Shown here: positions 1-41,525 of the stretch, piece by piece
How the letters are laid out: every line of letters begins with the position of its first letter
Numbering within the stretch: the stretch's first letter is position 1
Assembly: GCA_030159075.1 (NCBI GenBank)
Contig: BROG01000259.1
Span: forward strand, 1-64,000
Direction of reading: 5' to 3'
DNA: 64,000 nt
Origin: Atrina japonica
Lineage: Eukaryota; Mollusca; Bivalvia; Pterioida; Pinnidae
Notes under the pieces: model-generated
Told to the model about the DNA's origin: nothing
The model's input: only the letters and a program-made list of their open reading frames with translations
The model's database searches: none
Translations under genes and position numbers: made by a program

Positions 1-630
1 CAGTATGCTGGCTGCAATTTTTTTATAGGGGGGGGGGGGGGTATGTCAATATTATCAATCAATCAATCAATATATATATGCATGTAAACACATTAAATGT
101 AAAAGCAAACATATGTGAGTATGAGTGTATATATGTCTATTTATGTTATACATGTATATATGTCAGAAAACCAAATAAAAAAATTAAAATAATTTTTTAT
201 ATATATTATCAATTCCTTATACAATTTTCTTAATTGTTTGCAAGTTTTAAAGGAGACACAATTACAACACAATAATTTAATGTGGGTTTAAAAAACTACA
301 CTACTAGGCCATTGCTTACACATTTAGCAGCTTGCAAGCATGTATACAGATTGTTGGTACATATGGAAACCCCTTTGGGGGCCTCATGATAATAACAGGT
401 GCTCTGGTTGGTGGCTACTCTACCAGTCAGGGATTTGGCCCATTGTTTTATGATGTTTATTTTCGGTGTCTCGTAACTCTCTTTATGAATAGTAGTGGTT
501 AGTGACTGTGTCTGTGTACAACTTAGTCATTTGCTATTTTGACAGTTTCCCTTCAACGATAGTTTCGTTTCCCTCCCCACAAACGGATTTCGCTTGACTT
601 AGGGTGACCAAAAACTGTTCAAAAACACCT
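1..630. other. AT-rich non-coding stretch
   Basis: No exon-like sequence was found on either strand. It contains a short poly-G run (about 31-42), a short ATCA repeat (about 57-70) and AT-rich DNA. It should belong to the intron between WW4 and the HECT exons of the ligase (inference). Confidence 0.5.
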
Positions 631-702
631 GCCCCCAGTGAGATTTGAACTCACGACCCCTGGTTTACGAGACCAGTGCTCTAACCACTGAGCTATAGGG
701 GC
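631..702 (-). tRNA. tRNA-Thr (anticodon CGT)
   Basis: A 72-nt cloverleaf can be folded by eye on the minus strand. The acceptor arm starts GCCCCTA, the A box is TAGCTCAGTGGTTAGAGC, the anticodon stem is CTGGT/ACCAG around the loop CTCGTAA (anticodon CGT, reading ACG), and the T arm carries GTTCAAATC. T runs just downstream on the minus strand (about 619-623 and 611-615) can act as Pol III terminators. No intron is seen and the CCA is not encoded, as usual in eukaryotes. The stems are intact, unlike those of the SINE heads elsewhere in the window. Confidence 0.93.
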
Positions 703-1039
703 TACACACCACATAGTCTGGCTTAAATTCAACTATTTACATGGTATTTGCCACGTATCTGGGATGCACTCAAATGTCAATACATTGATCCAGAACGGCA
801 CAGTGTTTGTGTTGTTAAGATACGACGGTTAAAACACACTAACAACAGCTGGAGACTACAAGTATTGATATATAATTATATACTCTTGTAAATGGTACAT
901 TGAATCATACATTTTTATGGATAAAAATGTGTGTTTCTGAATATTTTTTTAAAAACGTTCCAGTTCAGTAAAGCGGTAGCGTTACTATTTTTAGATTCAC
1001 ACGAATATATTGAAGCTTCAACTCTATGCCTACAACCAA
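703..1039. other. Spacer between divergent tRNA-Thr genes
   Basis: This 337-bp AT-rich spacer separates the two divergent tRNA genes and so contains both upstream flanks. No coding sequence or clear upstream element was recognised. Confidence 0.6.
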
Positions 1040-1111
1040 GCCTCCATAGCTCAGTGGTTAGAGCACTGGTCTTGTAAACCAGGGGTCGTGAGTTCGATCC
1101 TCACTGGGGGC
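1040..1111 (+). tRNA. tRNA-Thr (anticodon TGT)
   Basis: A 72-nt cloverleaf on the plus strand. The acceptor GCCTCCA pairs with TGGGGGC (one G-T pair), the anticodon stem CTGGT/ACCAG encloses loop CTTGTAA (anticodon TGT, reading ACA), and the B box is GTTCGATCC. It is nearly identical in its core to the CGT gene at 631-702 and points away from it, so the two are probably an inverted duplication whose anticodons diverged by one base. A long T run at about 1129-1138 is the likely Pol III terminator. Confidence 0.94.
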
Positions 1112-1128
1112 TTCGGAAACAAAACCTG

Positions 1129-1138
1129 TTTTTTTTTT
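1129..1138 (+). terminator. Pol III T-run terminator of tRNA-Thr(TGT)
   Basis: About ten consecutive T on the plus strand, starting 17 nt after the end of the tRNA-Thr(TGT) gene. This is a typical RNA polymerase III stop. Confidence 0.7.
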
Positions 1139-1450
1139 CCCCCAAATAATTACGTTAAATATCTTTTGAATTAGCAAAAGCAAAATTGACTTTATTATTA
1201 TCTTTTTAAAATAGAAATTTTTAAACAACAATAGTCACCAAACACATGTGTATATACCCATACTATGAACTTAATAATTGGTCAGCTTTTTTTAAAAACA
1301 TTTTTACAGAAACTCGAACATTAAATACCTTTGGTTGATCTTATATGGTATTTAGTAAATCAATTAACAGACAAACAATAACACATTTCAGGCACTCTAT
1401 TTTGATTTCATTTAGATTTCTGTTTTACACCACACAACAATTTTTCAGTC

Positions 1451-1590
1451 ACATGGTGGCGGCTAGTTTTTAATGGTGGCAGAGAGAACTGGTCAAAATG
1501 TACCTGGGAAGAGACCAATGGCCTTCCACAAATAAACTTCTCACAAAATCGGGTCAGGTTCCAGCAGGGCTCAAAGCTGCACTGACCAGA
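1451..1590 (-). repeat. SINE body fragment, V-SINE/RUDI-like
   Basis: Read on the minus strand, this matches the body of the SINE at 13426-13670: the segments around TTTCTCACAAAATC, AGAGACCA and the GGTGG(C)AGAGAAC core. The tRNA-like head is missing, so the copy is truncated. Assignment to the RUDI/V-SINE type of molluscs is from memory of the family's tail and is tentative. Confidence 0.6.
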
Positions 1591-3346
1591 TACTATAAAT
1601 ATTGACTACTTAATATTATTAACTTGGGTTTACATGAAAACATCTTCTCTTTGCAATATACTGTAAATAATTCTAAAGATGTTCATGTCATTTCACCTTC
1701 AATAGTATACAAGTAAAACATGTAAAATATATTTTTTTCTTTTTTCTAAAAAAAAAACCAAAAAAAACAAAGATTCGTCTTTATAATAGGTTAATAATAC
1801 AATAAAATTCACAATTGAGATCCATATTGATTGATAACAACTAATTGACATACCGGTATTTAAATTTTTATATTTATACAAGTTATAAATAAAAAAAAAT
1901 TCTTTATAATAAATTGCAAGAAATAGACACTTAGTAAAAAAAGAACCTTTGAACACTGGTTGCACGCAGTCTGGCTAATCACTGGAAATTTTTGTCACAC
2001 GATGTCTCCCCCATGAAAATTTTCAAATGTTGGCAAGTATGTAAATTGGTATCATATTGTCAAATATACATGTACATGTACCTCGTACAAAAACTAAATC
2101 ATTCAAAGGTACTTAGGCCTACTCAGATAATCTTTCATAGATTTGTTGAAACACGAACTATTCTGAATTAATTCTATGTATTACTAATCGGTCTGATGCC
2201 TTTAATATATTTATTATGATACTGAAAATTTGGGTATCATTTTTAGTTCCCATTATAAACAGCAGGTACATTTGTACATGTAATTTTAAGTAATGACCTA
2301 CATGTACACAAAGGTACTTGAAGACAGGAATTTGTATTTTTTTTTTTTAATTTTGTTAATTTATTATCATTTGCTTGACGCTATTGGTATAATTTTATTT
2401 AATTCAAATCAGAATCAAGGCATAATCTAAACTGGGAAAAACCTCCAAATTAAATAAAGTACATGTAGGTTGCTGTGGGTCATACTTAACTCCCCAATTT
2501 TTATAAACAGCAATACGTTTCGTTCAACAACCTTAAAATTACATCGTTATTTGGTGAGTAAAAAATTAATAATAAATTTAAATAGATGTCTCAAATACGA
2601 ATTGGGTTAAAAAATTTAAAACTCGAGTCAAACGGATTTAAGGTCAAAACACCCGTGGTAGCCATGACCAATGTAAATACATCAACTAAAACAACCTGGC
2701 TAGACTTCAAAACTGTATTACTGGCAGGATGTATTTAACTAAAGAAAAAATTCACGTTATATGAATAAAAAGGAAACGATGAAAGATTCCATTTTCTAAA
2801 AAATCGAAAATTAAAATGCATATCATTGTCAAAATCGACAAAGCTGAACTGAGGGCAATTCCCTTTTCAACAGGTTGTCCTATATCACGTGACTATAAAA
2901 ATTATTCATCACAGCATTTTCTACTGTCTTCATTGTTCAATTAAGTTTAAATGTGTTTCAAATTAAAAAAAACAGCTTCCTAGTTCAGGAATAATAATGT
3001 ATGTGAATGAAACAAGATTCAAATTACACACAAAGAAATGTTTTAATGGTTGAATCTCGGGTAACTATTTTCTACAACGCAAGTTGAAGTAGTTAGGCAA
3101 ATCCTATGGCACTTTGATTTTGTACGACATTGTCGAGAATGCTTACTTGAGTACATGGAAAAACCTGAGGAGTTTTGAGCCTGTCATAGCAATAAGGCCT
3201 TGCCTTAAAAATTGGTTGGCCAGGTTTTAATGCCTGTACTGAATGAACTACCCCCATACCTGAACCAGTTTTTGTTTTTTTATTTCTTCAGTAAGAATGA
3301 CTCTGTATCTAGCTTTTGAAAATGGTAACAAAATCTGATGATTAAG
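1591..3346. other. AT-rich non-coding DNA
   Basis: No exon, tRNA or known repeat was recognised. I looked specifically for HECT-domain exons on the minus strand and saw none. Confidence 0.5.
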
Positions 3347-3446
3347 AATGTCTCATCCAAAGGACAAGAAAAGCCAGTCACCTCCGCCGAGACTCGAACC
3401 TGCGACCCTCTGGTTGCAAATCGAGCACTCTACCATGAAGCCAGGA
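3347..3446 (-). repeat. Truncated tRNA-derived SINE head
   Basis: On the minus strand there are a degenerate A box and a B box (GTTCGAGTC-like), followed by the same GACTGGCTTTTC-type junction as in the copy at 25190-25455. Only the head and about 30 bp of body remain. It is not a functional tRNA: the anticodon arm does not pair well. Confidence 0.6.
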
Positions 3447-33316
<29,870 letters not shown>

Positions 33317-33317
<1 letters not shown>

Positions 33318-33337
33318 TATGTTTTCACCAATGGCAT
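33317..33337 (-). promoter_or_regulatory. Seven-codon uORF overlapping the WWP1-like start
   Basis: In exon 1 an upstream ATG (33337-33335) opens a six-residue frame (MPLVKT) whose TAA shares its last A with the main ATG (TAATG). If transcripts begin upstream and the main ATG at 33317 is correct, this could reduce initiation or couple termination to re-initiation. It is a direct sequence observation; the regulatory effect is inference. Confidence 0.5.
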
Positions 33338-33454
33338 GTGTGTCTGAAAATTCAGAAATAAGATAACAGTTATAACATTAGTAATCTGATAATTCAGATA
33401 TAAGCCTTTCCCATTACAGAACAAACACATACATTGAAAATAAATCAGAAGCAA

Positions 33455-33930
33455 TACAATGTACTGACCAGTCAGTCACTAGCAAGTACCAAGCTCTACA
33501 TCTACAATGTACTGACCAGTCAGTCACTGGCGAGTACCAAGCTCTATATCTACAATGTATTGACCAGTCAGTCACTGGCGAGTACCAAGCTCTATATCTA
33601 CAATGTATTGACCAGTCAGTCACTGGCAAGTACCAAGCTCTATATCTACAATGTACTGACCAGTCAGTCACTGGCGAGTACCAAGCTCTACATCTACAAT
33701 GTACTGACCAGTCAGTCACTGGCGAGTACCAAGCTCTACGTCTACAAGGTATTGACCAGTCAGTCACTGGCGAGTACCAAGCTCTATATCTACAATGTAT
33801 TGACCAGTCAGTCACTGGCGAGTACCAAGCTCTACATCTACAATGTACTGACCAGTCAGTCACTAGTGAGTACCAAGCTCTATATCTACAAGGTACTGAC
33901 CAGTCAATCACTGGCAAGTACCACTACATC
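33455..33930. repeat. 48-bp minisatellite
   Basis: About ten units around TGTACTGACCAGTCAGTCAC and GAGTACCAAGCTCTA. Because 48 is a multiple of three, long frames open on both strands; no coding claim is made. It lies just upstream of exon 1. Confidence 0.95.
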
Positions 33931-34114
33931 TATCAGACAGGACTATACATGTATTTACATATGTACAACAAGTATACATTGCACACAGATACATAGAATT
34001 TAGACTGGATCATATGTGTATAAAAATAAAGCAAGTTCACATTCATATACATATGGGTTACATTGATTTCTGTTATTTTGTGGCCTGCAGGATATACTTG
34101 TACAGTAATTCAAT

Positions 34115-35060
34115 ATGTAACTAGTTCACATGAAGATGTGTCTGATATGGCCATACAATGTACTTACATGTAACTAATTCACATGAAAATATGTCAGACA
34201 GGACCACACTTAATTAATAACTTATAGCTACAATAGTTTACATGAAGATGTTTTAGACAGGGGTATACTGGTAACAGGTGATGATGTGTCAAACAGGGCT
34301 ATACTTATAAGAAGTTCACATGAGGATGTGTCAGACAGCTATACCTGTAACTGTCGGTTGTTCACATGAGGATGTGGCGGACAGTTCATGTGAACTATAC
34401 TCAGTCTCATAACTAGTTCACATGAAGATGTGACAGGCAGGGCTATACTTTTTAACAGGTTCACAAGAGGATGTGTCAGACAGGGCTATACTTACAACAG
34501 GTTCACATGAGGATATGTCAGACAGGGCTATATACTGATAATAAATTCAAATGAAGATGTGTCAGAGCTATACTTTTTAACAAGTTCACATGATGATGTG
34601 TCAGACAGCTATACTTGTAACTGCCAGTTGTTCACATGAGGATATGTCAGATAGCTACACTTGTAACTGCCAGTTGTTCACATGAGGATGTATCAGACAG
34701 CTATAATTGTAACTGCCAGTTGTTCACATGAGGATGTGTCAGACAGCTATAATTGTAACTGTCAGTTGTTCACATGAGGATGTGTCAGACAGTTATAATT
34801 ATAACTGCCAGTTGTTCACATGAGGATGTGTCAGACAGCTATAATTGTAACTGCCAGTTGTTCACATGAGGATGTGTCAGACAGCTATAATTGTAACTGC
34901 CAGTTGTTCACATGAGGATGTGTCAGACAGCTATAATTGTAACTGCCAGTTGTTCACATTAGGATGTGTCAGACAGAGCTATATTTAAACTACTGGTAAT
35001 TCACATGATAATATGGTGAACTGGATAGTTGACATCGAGATGTGTCAAGTTGATATGAAG
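34115..35060. repeat. 46-bp minisatellite, degenerate at the edges
   Basis: About 18 units around CACATGAGGATGTGTCAGAC and AGCTATAATTGTAACTGC. The units at 34590-34970 are the most uniform. Confidence 0.92.
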
Positions 35061-35070
35061 ATGTATCAGA

Positions 35071-35584
35071 CAGTGGAACCTCGCCTAAATTCCACCTCAA
35101 TCAGGAGACCACCTCACAATTCAGACCAAAAGGTTTTAGTCTCTCGATAAATATTGTTTTCCAAAATTTTATTTTTCCTGTTTTACTACTTAGATTGATA
35201 AGAAATAACAAAATAAGATACACACAGGCATAAAAATTCATAAATAATTCCTACTTATTTTGTGAAAATTGCTTGATAAACCCCGGTTTGACACCTTTTT
35301 AATTTCAATTGATTTACTCAACCTTACTATTTGTATATGAATACCACACATGACCTGACCTTATTTTCACAAAATATATGAAGACTTTTATGCCTGTGTA
35401 TAACTCTTGTTTGTTAACTTATTGTACATCAAATACAAGTAGTAAAAGTAGAATAAAATCGAAATAATTTTTTCTGTAAACACATCTAATGCCACTGTAA
35501 TAAGTACAGGACCTGACTTAAGAGTAAGACAACTTTGAGAGCAGTCAGTTAGGTGGTCTTAATCTTAATAATGAGGTTCCACTG
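35071..35584. mobile_element. CAGTGGAACCTC-type element, 514 bp
   Basis: Termini CAGTGGAACCTCGCC and ATGAGGTTCCACTG; the inverted similarity extends into both flanks (TCAGA / TCTGA). An internal inverted pair around ACACAGGCATAAAA / TTTTATGCCTGTGT is present. There is no TA duplication, unlike the short copies. Confidence 0.65.
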
Positions 35585-36225
35585 TGTCTGATGTCCAATC
35601 TGTTTCTTATTCAGTACATGTGCATGTATATACATATAATGCATTTCAAATTTAAAATACTACTTATTGGTTGAAACTTGTAACATTTTTGCATAAAAAA
35701 TCTAATGACATTTTTGTTTTCTTTTTTTTTTTTTTTTTGTTCTTGTTGCTTTGTGAAAGCCTGGTTTCAAATGGTAATTAATGTTAATTTTTCAATCCCC
35801 TTTCCTAGAACAGACTTCATTTGCCCAAGTGTGTAAGTGTGTATATCCCTACTGGTAGCCATACAAATAAATACAAATACACATTAAATGCAACACACTA
35901 GCTCTTCTTCTCGGTAAATAATGATACATGAGCATGTCGATATAAGCGATACCTGATCCACCTCAAAAATACCAAAATACAAAATGTGTATAAATATGTG
36001 AGAACTATGGCTATGTGTTATTATGTCACACACTAAAAAAAAAAATAAACTTATACTCTAAATAGCAATGAACAGCAGTAATAAACAACATTGGGCATCA
36101 GTTATTTTGATTAAAGTTTACAACCCTTTTGTTTGACAGGGGATGACATGTCTATGGACTAGAGTCATGTGATAAATATATAAAGTTTAAATGTATTTAA
36201 ATGAGCATGATGATTGTGACAAAAT

Positions 36226-37215
36226 CCATTGCTGAGAGAGTAGCTCAATAGGTAGAGTGCCAGATCCTCAATATGAAGGTCCCTGGTTCGATCCCTGGTT
36301 GTGCCAGATTTACAGAAGTGATATTTCAAGTCCTGTGTGAACAACTCTATGCCTAGTTAGAGGGTAAATGGTTTAGAATTTGCACATTGATAACCTTCGC
36401 CAGATTGTACAAGTGTAGTGGCACTTAATATAAAAAGCTATTGGAAATATGAACCAATCAACCAAGAACACACCAGTCCTACGAATTACCAAAAACAAGG
36501 TCATTTACTGAAAACACGGTACAAATTACCGAAAACACGCATGAGTACATCAATTAAATACATTTTCATTCTGAAAACAAAATTTTAGCTTCTGAATGTT
36601 TCTCTTAGCTATATCAGAATCTTTACGTGTCAAATATTGTTTTGACACCAAACCTGGCCTATTGTTAAACCCCACCGCCATGTTGAACTGTTGTCAACTC
36701 GTATGGTATGTTGAACATGACCCTATAACTATAAGCTGTTAAGTGGTATGGTTTGTATTGTTGTGAACTATATAATGTATCAATTACGTTGAACAAACCA
36801 ATATGTTTTTTTTTTCAAAAGTAAAACGCAGTGCATCATGTTTAAGTATTTCTATATTTTATTCATCATTCCTTGAGTTGATTACCTATCTAATAACAGT
36901 GTCCCTCAGTAGCGGTTCTTTAATTAAAATCATTTTGCAAGATTGATTCATTTAACAAAAAATGAAAAAAAAGTTATAGTTACTTCACTTCCTTGAATGA
37001 GTTTGAGTCCATACATGCATATTAGATGGTGATTTCTGTAATTTGTACTGTGTTTTCAGTAAATGACCGTGTTTTCGGTAATTCGTAGTACCCAGAACAC
37101 CAATATACACTTAACAACTACATCCCTGTCTCACATGGATGAGTGGCAAGGGCTTCCAGTAGTCACACCTCTCGTTAAACCCAAAGGGACCGGCTATTGT
37201 AAGCGACATAGTTAG
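36226..37215 (+). repeat. tRNA-derived SINE interrupted by a MITE
   Basis: Left part 36226-36478: head AGTAGCTCAATAGGTAGAGT and CCTGGTTCGATCCCTGG, body with GCACTTAATATAAAAAGC. The body resumes at 37089 with a CCCTGTCTCACATGGATGAG block comparable to CTGTCCCGGCCCACAGGGAC at 18378. Same family as 18105-18450. Confidence 0.7.
36479..37088. mobile_element. 610-bp MITE with 55-bp terminal inverted repeats
   Basis: The termini CTACGAATTACC and GGTAATTCGTAG extend to about 55 bp with few mismatches (further shared blocks GGTCATTTACTGAAAACAC and GTACAAATTAC). No coding frame. Flanks carry AGAACACACCA and AGAACACCA, a possible imperfect target duplication. Superfamily not determined. Confidence 0.85.
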
Positions 37216-38340
37216 GCCTATAGGCCAGCAGGATACCTGCACTCCAGTACATGGCCATAGGACCTTCTAATATTAAGACCATTTGATGGAAATTGAATAG
37301 AGATCTAATTACGTTGGCTATGTAATAAAACCCTATTTATATACACAATTTACAGTTCTAGCTTGAACTGAATCTATTAATACGTGCTCGTGTAAATGCG
37401 GTGCGAAGTGCTTCATTCTAAACGTAACTCGGCCAAGATCGGACCAGATCTGGGAACGGATCTAGGATGTGATCCAAACTCCCTTAGTAATTTCAATGAT
37501 CAGCTCACTGACACATTCCACAAAACATTAAAACACAATTGAATTTGTCATGTATTTTCCGGTTACAAGTATACACAAAAATACCCACTAGTTATTCTTA
37601 ATCAATCCTTATAAAATGACAGGTACTGCTTGTTTGCAATCACTATTTGGCCACCATTACTTGATCGCGTCATGTGACTTGTGACGTTTCATATTGATTT
37701 CATAAATATTATTTCTCAATTCCACAGAAAGGCACGTGAAATTTAGACAAGTTCAATGATGGGACGTAGTTAACATTAATATTTTAAGTTTTCATTTTTA
37801 TTTTCATTCTTTAATTTCAAATGCAATTAAAGTGTGAATAACGACATCGTTTCAATGGTTCAATAATGGTATCACTAATACGCAACACGATGTAAAAAGA
37901 ACTCTAACATTCTTCTTTCGGACATTTTCGCGGATTTACATGTTTTACGTAAACTGTTCAGGGGATTTATAGAGGCATATTTCACTGAGGATCTGATTTG
38001 ACAAACTAGTCTGATTATATTTAACTCTACATTTTAACAGTTTTGTTTGACTTAGTATGGGATATGTACCGTGACATATGGAATTTTATGACTATGTAGT
38101 ATGTACACCCCGCCACATTAGGTCGAACAAAGATTGTGTAAGTTTTATATCTACACAATTGTCCTTTTGGTAAGTTTTTCTAACATTCAAGCAGGCTAAA
38201 AATAGTTTCAGATATGGTCATCCCGTTGATTATCCAAATACAAACATGAGATGAACATTTGCAGTGAACATGCTAGAGGACAACCCAAGCCTTCTGAATT
38301 AGAAGTAATTATGAAATCACGTGAAGGAAGAACATGCAGC
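37216..38340. other. Probable intergenic or 5' flank of the WWP1-like gene
   Basis: No exon, promoter motif or repeat could be assigned with confidence. The transcription start of the ligase is unknown and may lie here or nearer exon 1. Confidence 0.4.
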
Positions 38341-38348
38341 AAAAAAAA

Positions 38349-38379
<31 letters not shown>

Positions 38380-38395
38380 TAAAAAATAAGATAAA
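38340..38395. repeat. (TAA)n microsatellite
   Basis: Short TAA repeat preceded by a poly-A tract. Confidence 0.9.
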
Positions 38396-38464
38396 TACAC
38401 ATCCTATCTCTTTCCAGTTCGATAACTTACAATATTGTGTAAATCGCATTTTCATTGGTCGAAT

Positions 38465-38657
38465 ATTACACATCTACGAGAGATCATCGGAAGACCTAAG
38501 AACACCTGGAGGCGAACTGTGGAGAAAGAACAAAAATATCTTGGATGGAATAGCTGGAGAGAGGCGCAAGTTGTTGCCAGTGATAGATGTAAGTGGCGCC
38601 AGTTATTGAAAGGCCTCATGCGTCCTCCGGGGCACGGAGAGGAAGTAAGTAAGTAAG
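38465..38657 (+). mobile_element. 3' end of a non-LTR retrotransposon
   Basis: Conceptual translation across frames gives the typical C-terminal end of a LINE polyprotein (GRPKNTWRRTVE, then a DRCKWRQLLKGL-like block), followed by a (GTAA)n tail. The upstream part is missing: a 5'-truncated copy, as expected for target-primed insertion. Confidence 0.75.
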
Positions 38658-38879
38658 TACGAGAGGTCATCCACACGTAACCTCAAATCGGATTTTGTTA
38701 AATCCTCTACGCGACATATCAGAAACGGGAGCGGTTAGAGATTGGTTTTAATTAGATTGGGCGCGAGATCAGCATCTGTAAAAATAAATATAGCCACAGA
38801 TACATTACAAAAAAATCAAAAGGTCGTTTCAATAGTACGTCACCAGATGGCGAAAGGCAGACATATCTGGGATCTACCA

Positions 38880-41130
38880 GGTTGATACCAATCATATACA
38901 CCTGGACCCTATCACCCCTGGAAGATGGAGTACCTTGTCTGAGAATGAAAAATCAACACAGCTGCAGTGACGAGAAACAACAACAACAAAAACGCACACA
39001 CCTACAGAGAGAGAGAGAGCGAATGAATGGGTGTGGGTGTGTGTGTGTTACATCGATTCTGCTTTCAAGAATTGCCCAAGGAGCACTTATAGGATGGGAA
39101 AAACACGGACCAAGGTTCTTTACAGCTGCCTTCTGAACACATCATCACAGGGTCAACATGGACACCATACAATGGTATGTCCCTATCGATGGCAGATATG
39201 GAAAAGTAGGATCTCTATACAACATACTGTCCACCATTATCCAAAGTCGTCCCAAATGAGCCACTGCCAAAGGAGACACATAAGTTGGCAGTGACAAAAA
39301 TTGAGGAAATTATAGAGGTGAGATGAACTAGAATGGGGGTGATTTACAAACCTGTGTGCTGCAAACATCCTGATCAAGGAAGGAAGTTTCTACCAGCACA
39401 AAATGATACACAAGGTCACATCGTTGTCTCCGGACCAGAGAACAGACAATCAATTGACAACGCAATTTTTGGTAGGAGGTGTACTGAAGACTCCCACCAA
39501 AATTTAAGAGTTTAAGATCACATTAGCGAACGAGTTTGAAGGCCTGTAGGCCTTACTCCAGGAGTAGGACTTGGAGACATGGAGAAGTCAAGAAAAGGCA
39601 GCTATAACGTCACCAAAGTATCAGGGTATACGAAAAAACAGAAAAAAACTCACTACGAAATACGAAATATGTTTTTCCGCATACTGATACTTCCGTTTGG
39701 AGGACATTAAATTTTATCAGGATATACTTAGCCCAGTAAAGTACCATCATAAGAAATTACTATCAACTGGCACTCTAGCATTGATATATAAAATCTCGGA
39801 TACCAAAGTATAAATCTTCAGGATATCCAGGACACATGTAAAGGTCACGATATACTGGACAAACACTGACCTTTGGAGAGAAGAAAGAAGAAAGAGGCAA
39901 CTAATAAGACTCACAAGAAACATTGACATAGAAAGGGGGAGATAACATTGAATGCTGTACCCATAAAAAATTATCGGAGAACAATTAGAAAAATTAAGCA
40001 TACCAAAGAGAACAAAGAGTTAGAATGGACAGAATACACCAGAAGAGAAAAATAACAAAACAAAGGAATACTATACATGTAGATGGGTAGAGCATTTTCA
40101 TGAGCATTTGAATAGGCCAATTTAAAAAATCAACATGGCAACAAACCAGACGAATAGCAATTGTCGCTTGACTGTACTGCACCTGCAAAAAAGGAAATCT
40201 GCAGGGTCATTAAGTGGCTCATTTACAAGAACAACGTTACTATCTGTCCAATAGAAAGTCCCGAACAGAATCATCTTGTATCGGAAGAAGGAATATGTAG
40301 ATCGTCTGCTGTAGGACCAACAGACATGGTTCAGGAATGGAGGATCATGCACAGATCAAACAGTCACATTCCATATCATTCTGGAGCATTCAACAGAGTA
40401 GAGCTTATCTTTGTAGATTATGAAAACTCCTTTGACGGCCTGGATAGACGCAGTCCCCGAAATAGTACCTCACCAGGTACCAGTATGAAATGTAAAGGGA
40501 TTACCTATAGAGTGATGCATAAAAACTAGCTTACCAAAGCCTCCCGAGTTATGACCGGAGTCCGACTTGGATGTTTTGCAATCGATCTTCCTGTTTCTGC
40601 TCGCCACGGACTGGCCAATGAAGATGTCCACAGATGGAAAAAGAAATGACATACAGTGGACACTTTGCTAGCAACTAGATGACCTTGACCGTGTTGAAGA
40701 TCTTGCATTACTTTGTCATACCCAGGAGCAAATGCACGGCAAGACCGAAACACTGACACAAAATTCAAAATCCATCCGACCTTAAAAAAACTTTAGAGAT
40801 TAGAGCAATATCCCCAGATTCAGTGGAGAAAGCAAGATCCTATTATGCTACAAGGAGAAGCAGTAGTCGATGTAGAATGGTTTACATCCGGTGCTTTGGT
40901 AGCATGATAGACAAGCACGGTAGAACTGGTGTAGATGTAAGAGCAAGCATTGGCAAAGGGCACATATATAGATCTAAAGGCAGACTCATAGATTATGGAG
41001 AGGATAGGACCGATGTGCCTGGGGGGACCTTTTAGTGACACATGACATGCTTGCGACCACATGTAGAAGTGAAGTGCGGGCCACTTGTTAAAGTATTGGC
41101 CAATATTCTGGTACAAACTGCTCAAGAAAA
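38880..41130 (+). mobile_element. Degenerate LINE with reverse-transcriptase remnants
   Basis: Broken frames on the plus strand retain reverse-transcriptase signatures in order: FVDYENSFDGLDR (about 40410-40450), TGVRLGC in place of GVxQGC (about 40555), DLDRVEDLALL where the catalytic ADD motif should be (about 40680-40715), and a GSMIDKHGRTGVDVRASIG block (about 40900-40960). The catalytic motif is mutated and several stops and frameshifts occur, so it is inactive. The endonuclease part (about 38.9-39.7 kb) is only weakly supported. The clade is not determined. Confidence 0.75.
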
Positions 41131-41453
41131 ACAAAGTAGCCTACTGCTGGAAAGCTTGAAACCAATCCCTATTTAGTTCAAAACCGTTTTACTCGAAATA
41201 ATTCTTTTTTATCACGTTTTGACATAAACACCCTTTCTGTTGGTGTTCTGCAACTTCCTTCTATCAGCACCAGTTTTTAGAATTTCAAATTTTGGTTCCA
41301 GTTTGTAATGAATTTGTTCGATTAGATTTGTTCAATGCACATAACTATCGATTCGAGGACCATTCGACAATATATAGATCCGTTTCGTCCGATAAATGTA
41401 ATTTGGTTCTCAGTACTTTAAAGCGTTTCATCTACATCGATTTATGTGTTGCA

Positions 41454-41525
41454 ATGGCTTCCCGTGAAAGTGTCAAGCACGTTGTCGCTGATTCGGGGGC
41501 ATTTATCCGCAATGCCCCGTTACAG
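41454..41525 (+). CDS. NOB1: NOB1 exon 1 (start of PIN domain)
   Basis: 72 nt, 24 codons, phase 0 out, donor CAG|GTAATA. It carries HVVADSGAFIRNAPLQ with the first PIN aspartate. Confidence 0.93.

Noticed and set aside
33414..34003. Long frames on both strands (167 and 189 codons)
   Set aside because: Produced by 48-bp tandem units, whose length is divisible by three. The repeating peptide is unlike any family and the array lies upstream of exon 1.
38465..41130. A single intact LINE
   Set aside because: The C-terminal piece comes before the reverse-transcriptase remnants, so these are two separate degenerate insertions; the catalytic motif is mutated.
41292..41453. 54 in-frame codons upstream of the NOB1 ATG, starting at an earlier ATG
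   Set aside because: NOB1 proteins begin a few residues before VVAD; the upstream stretch has no similarity to the family and is more likely leader or promoter.
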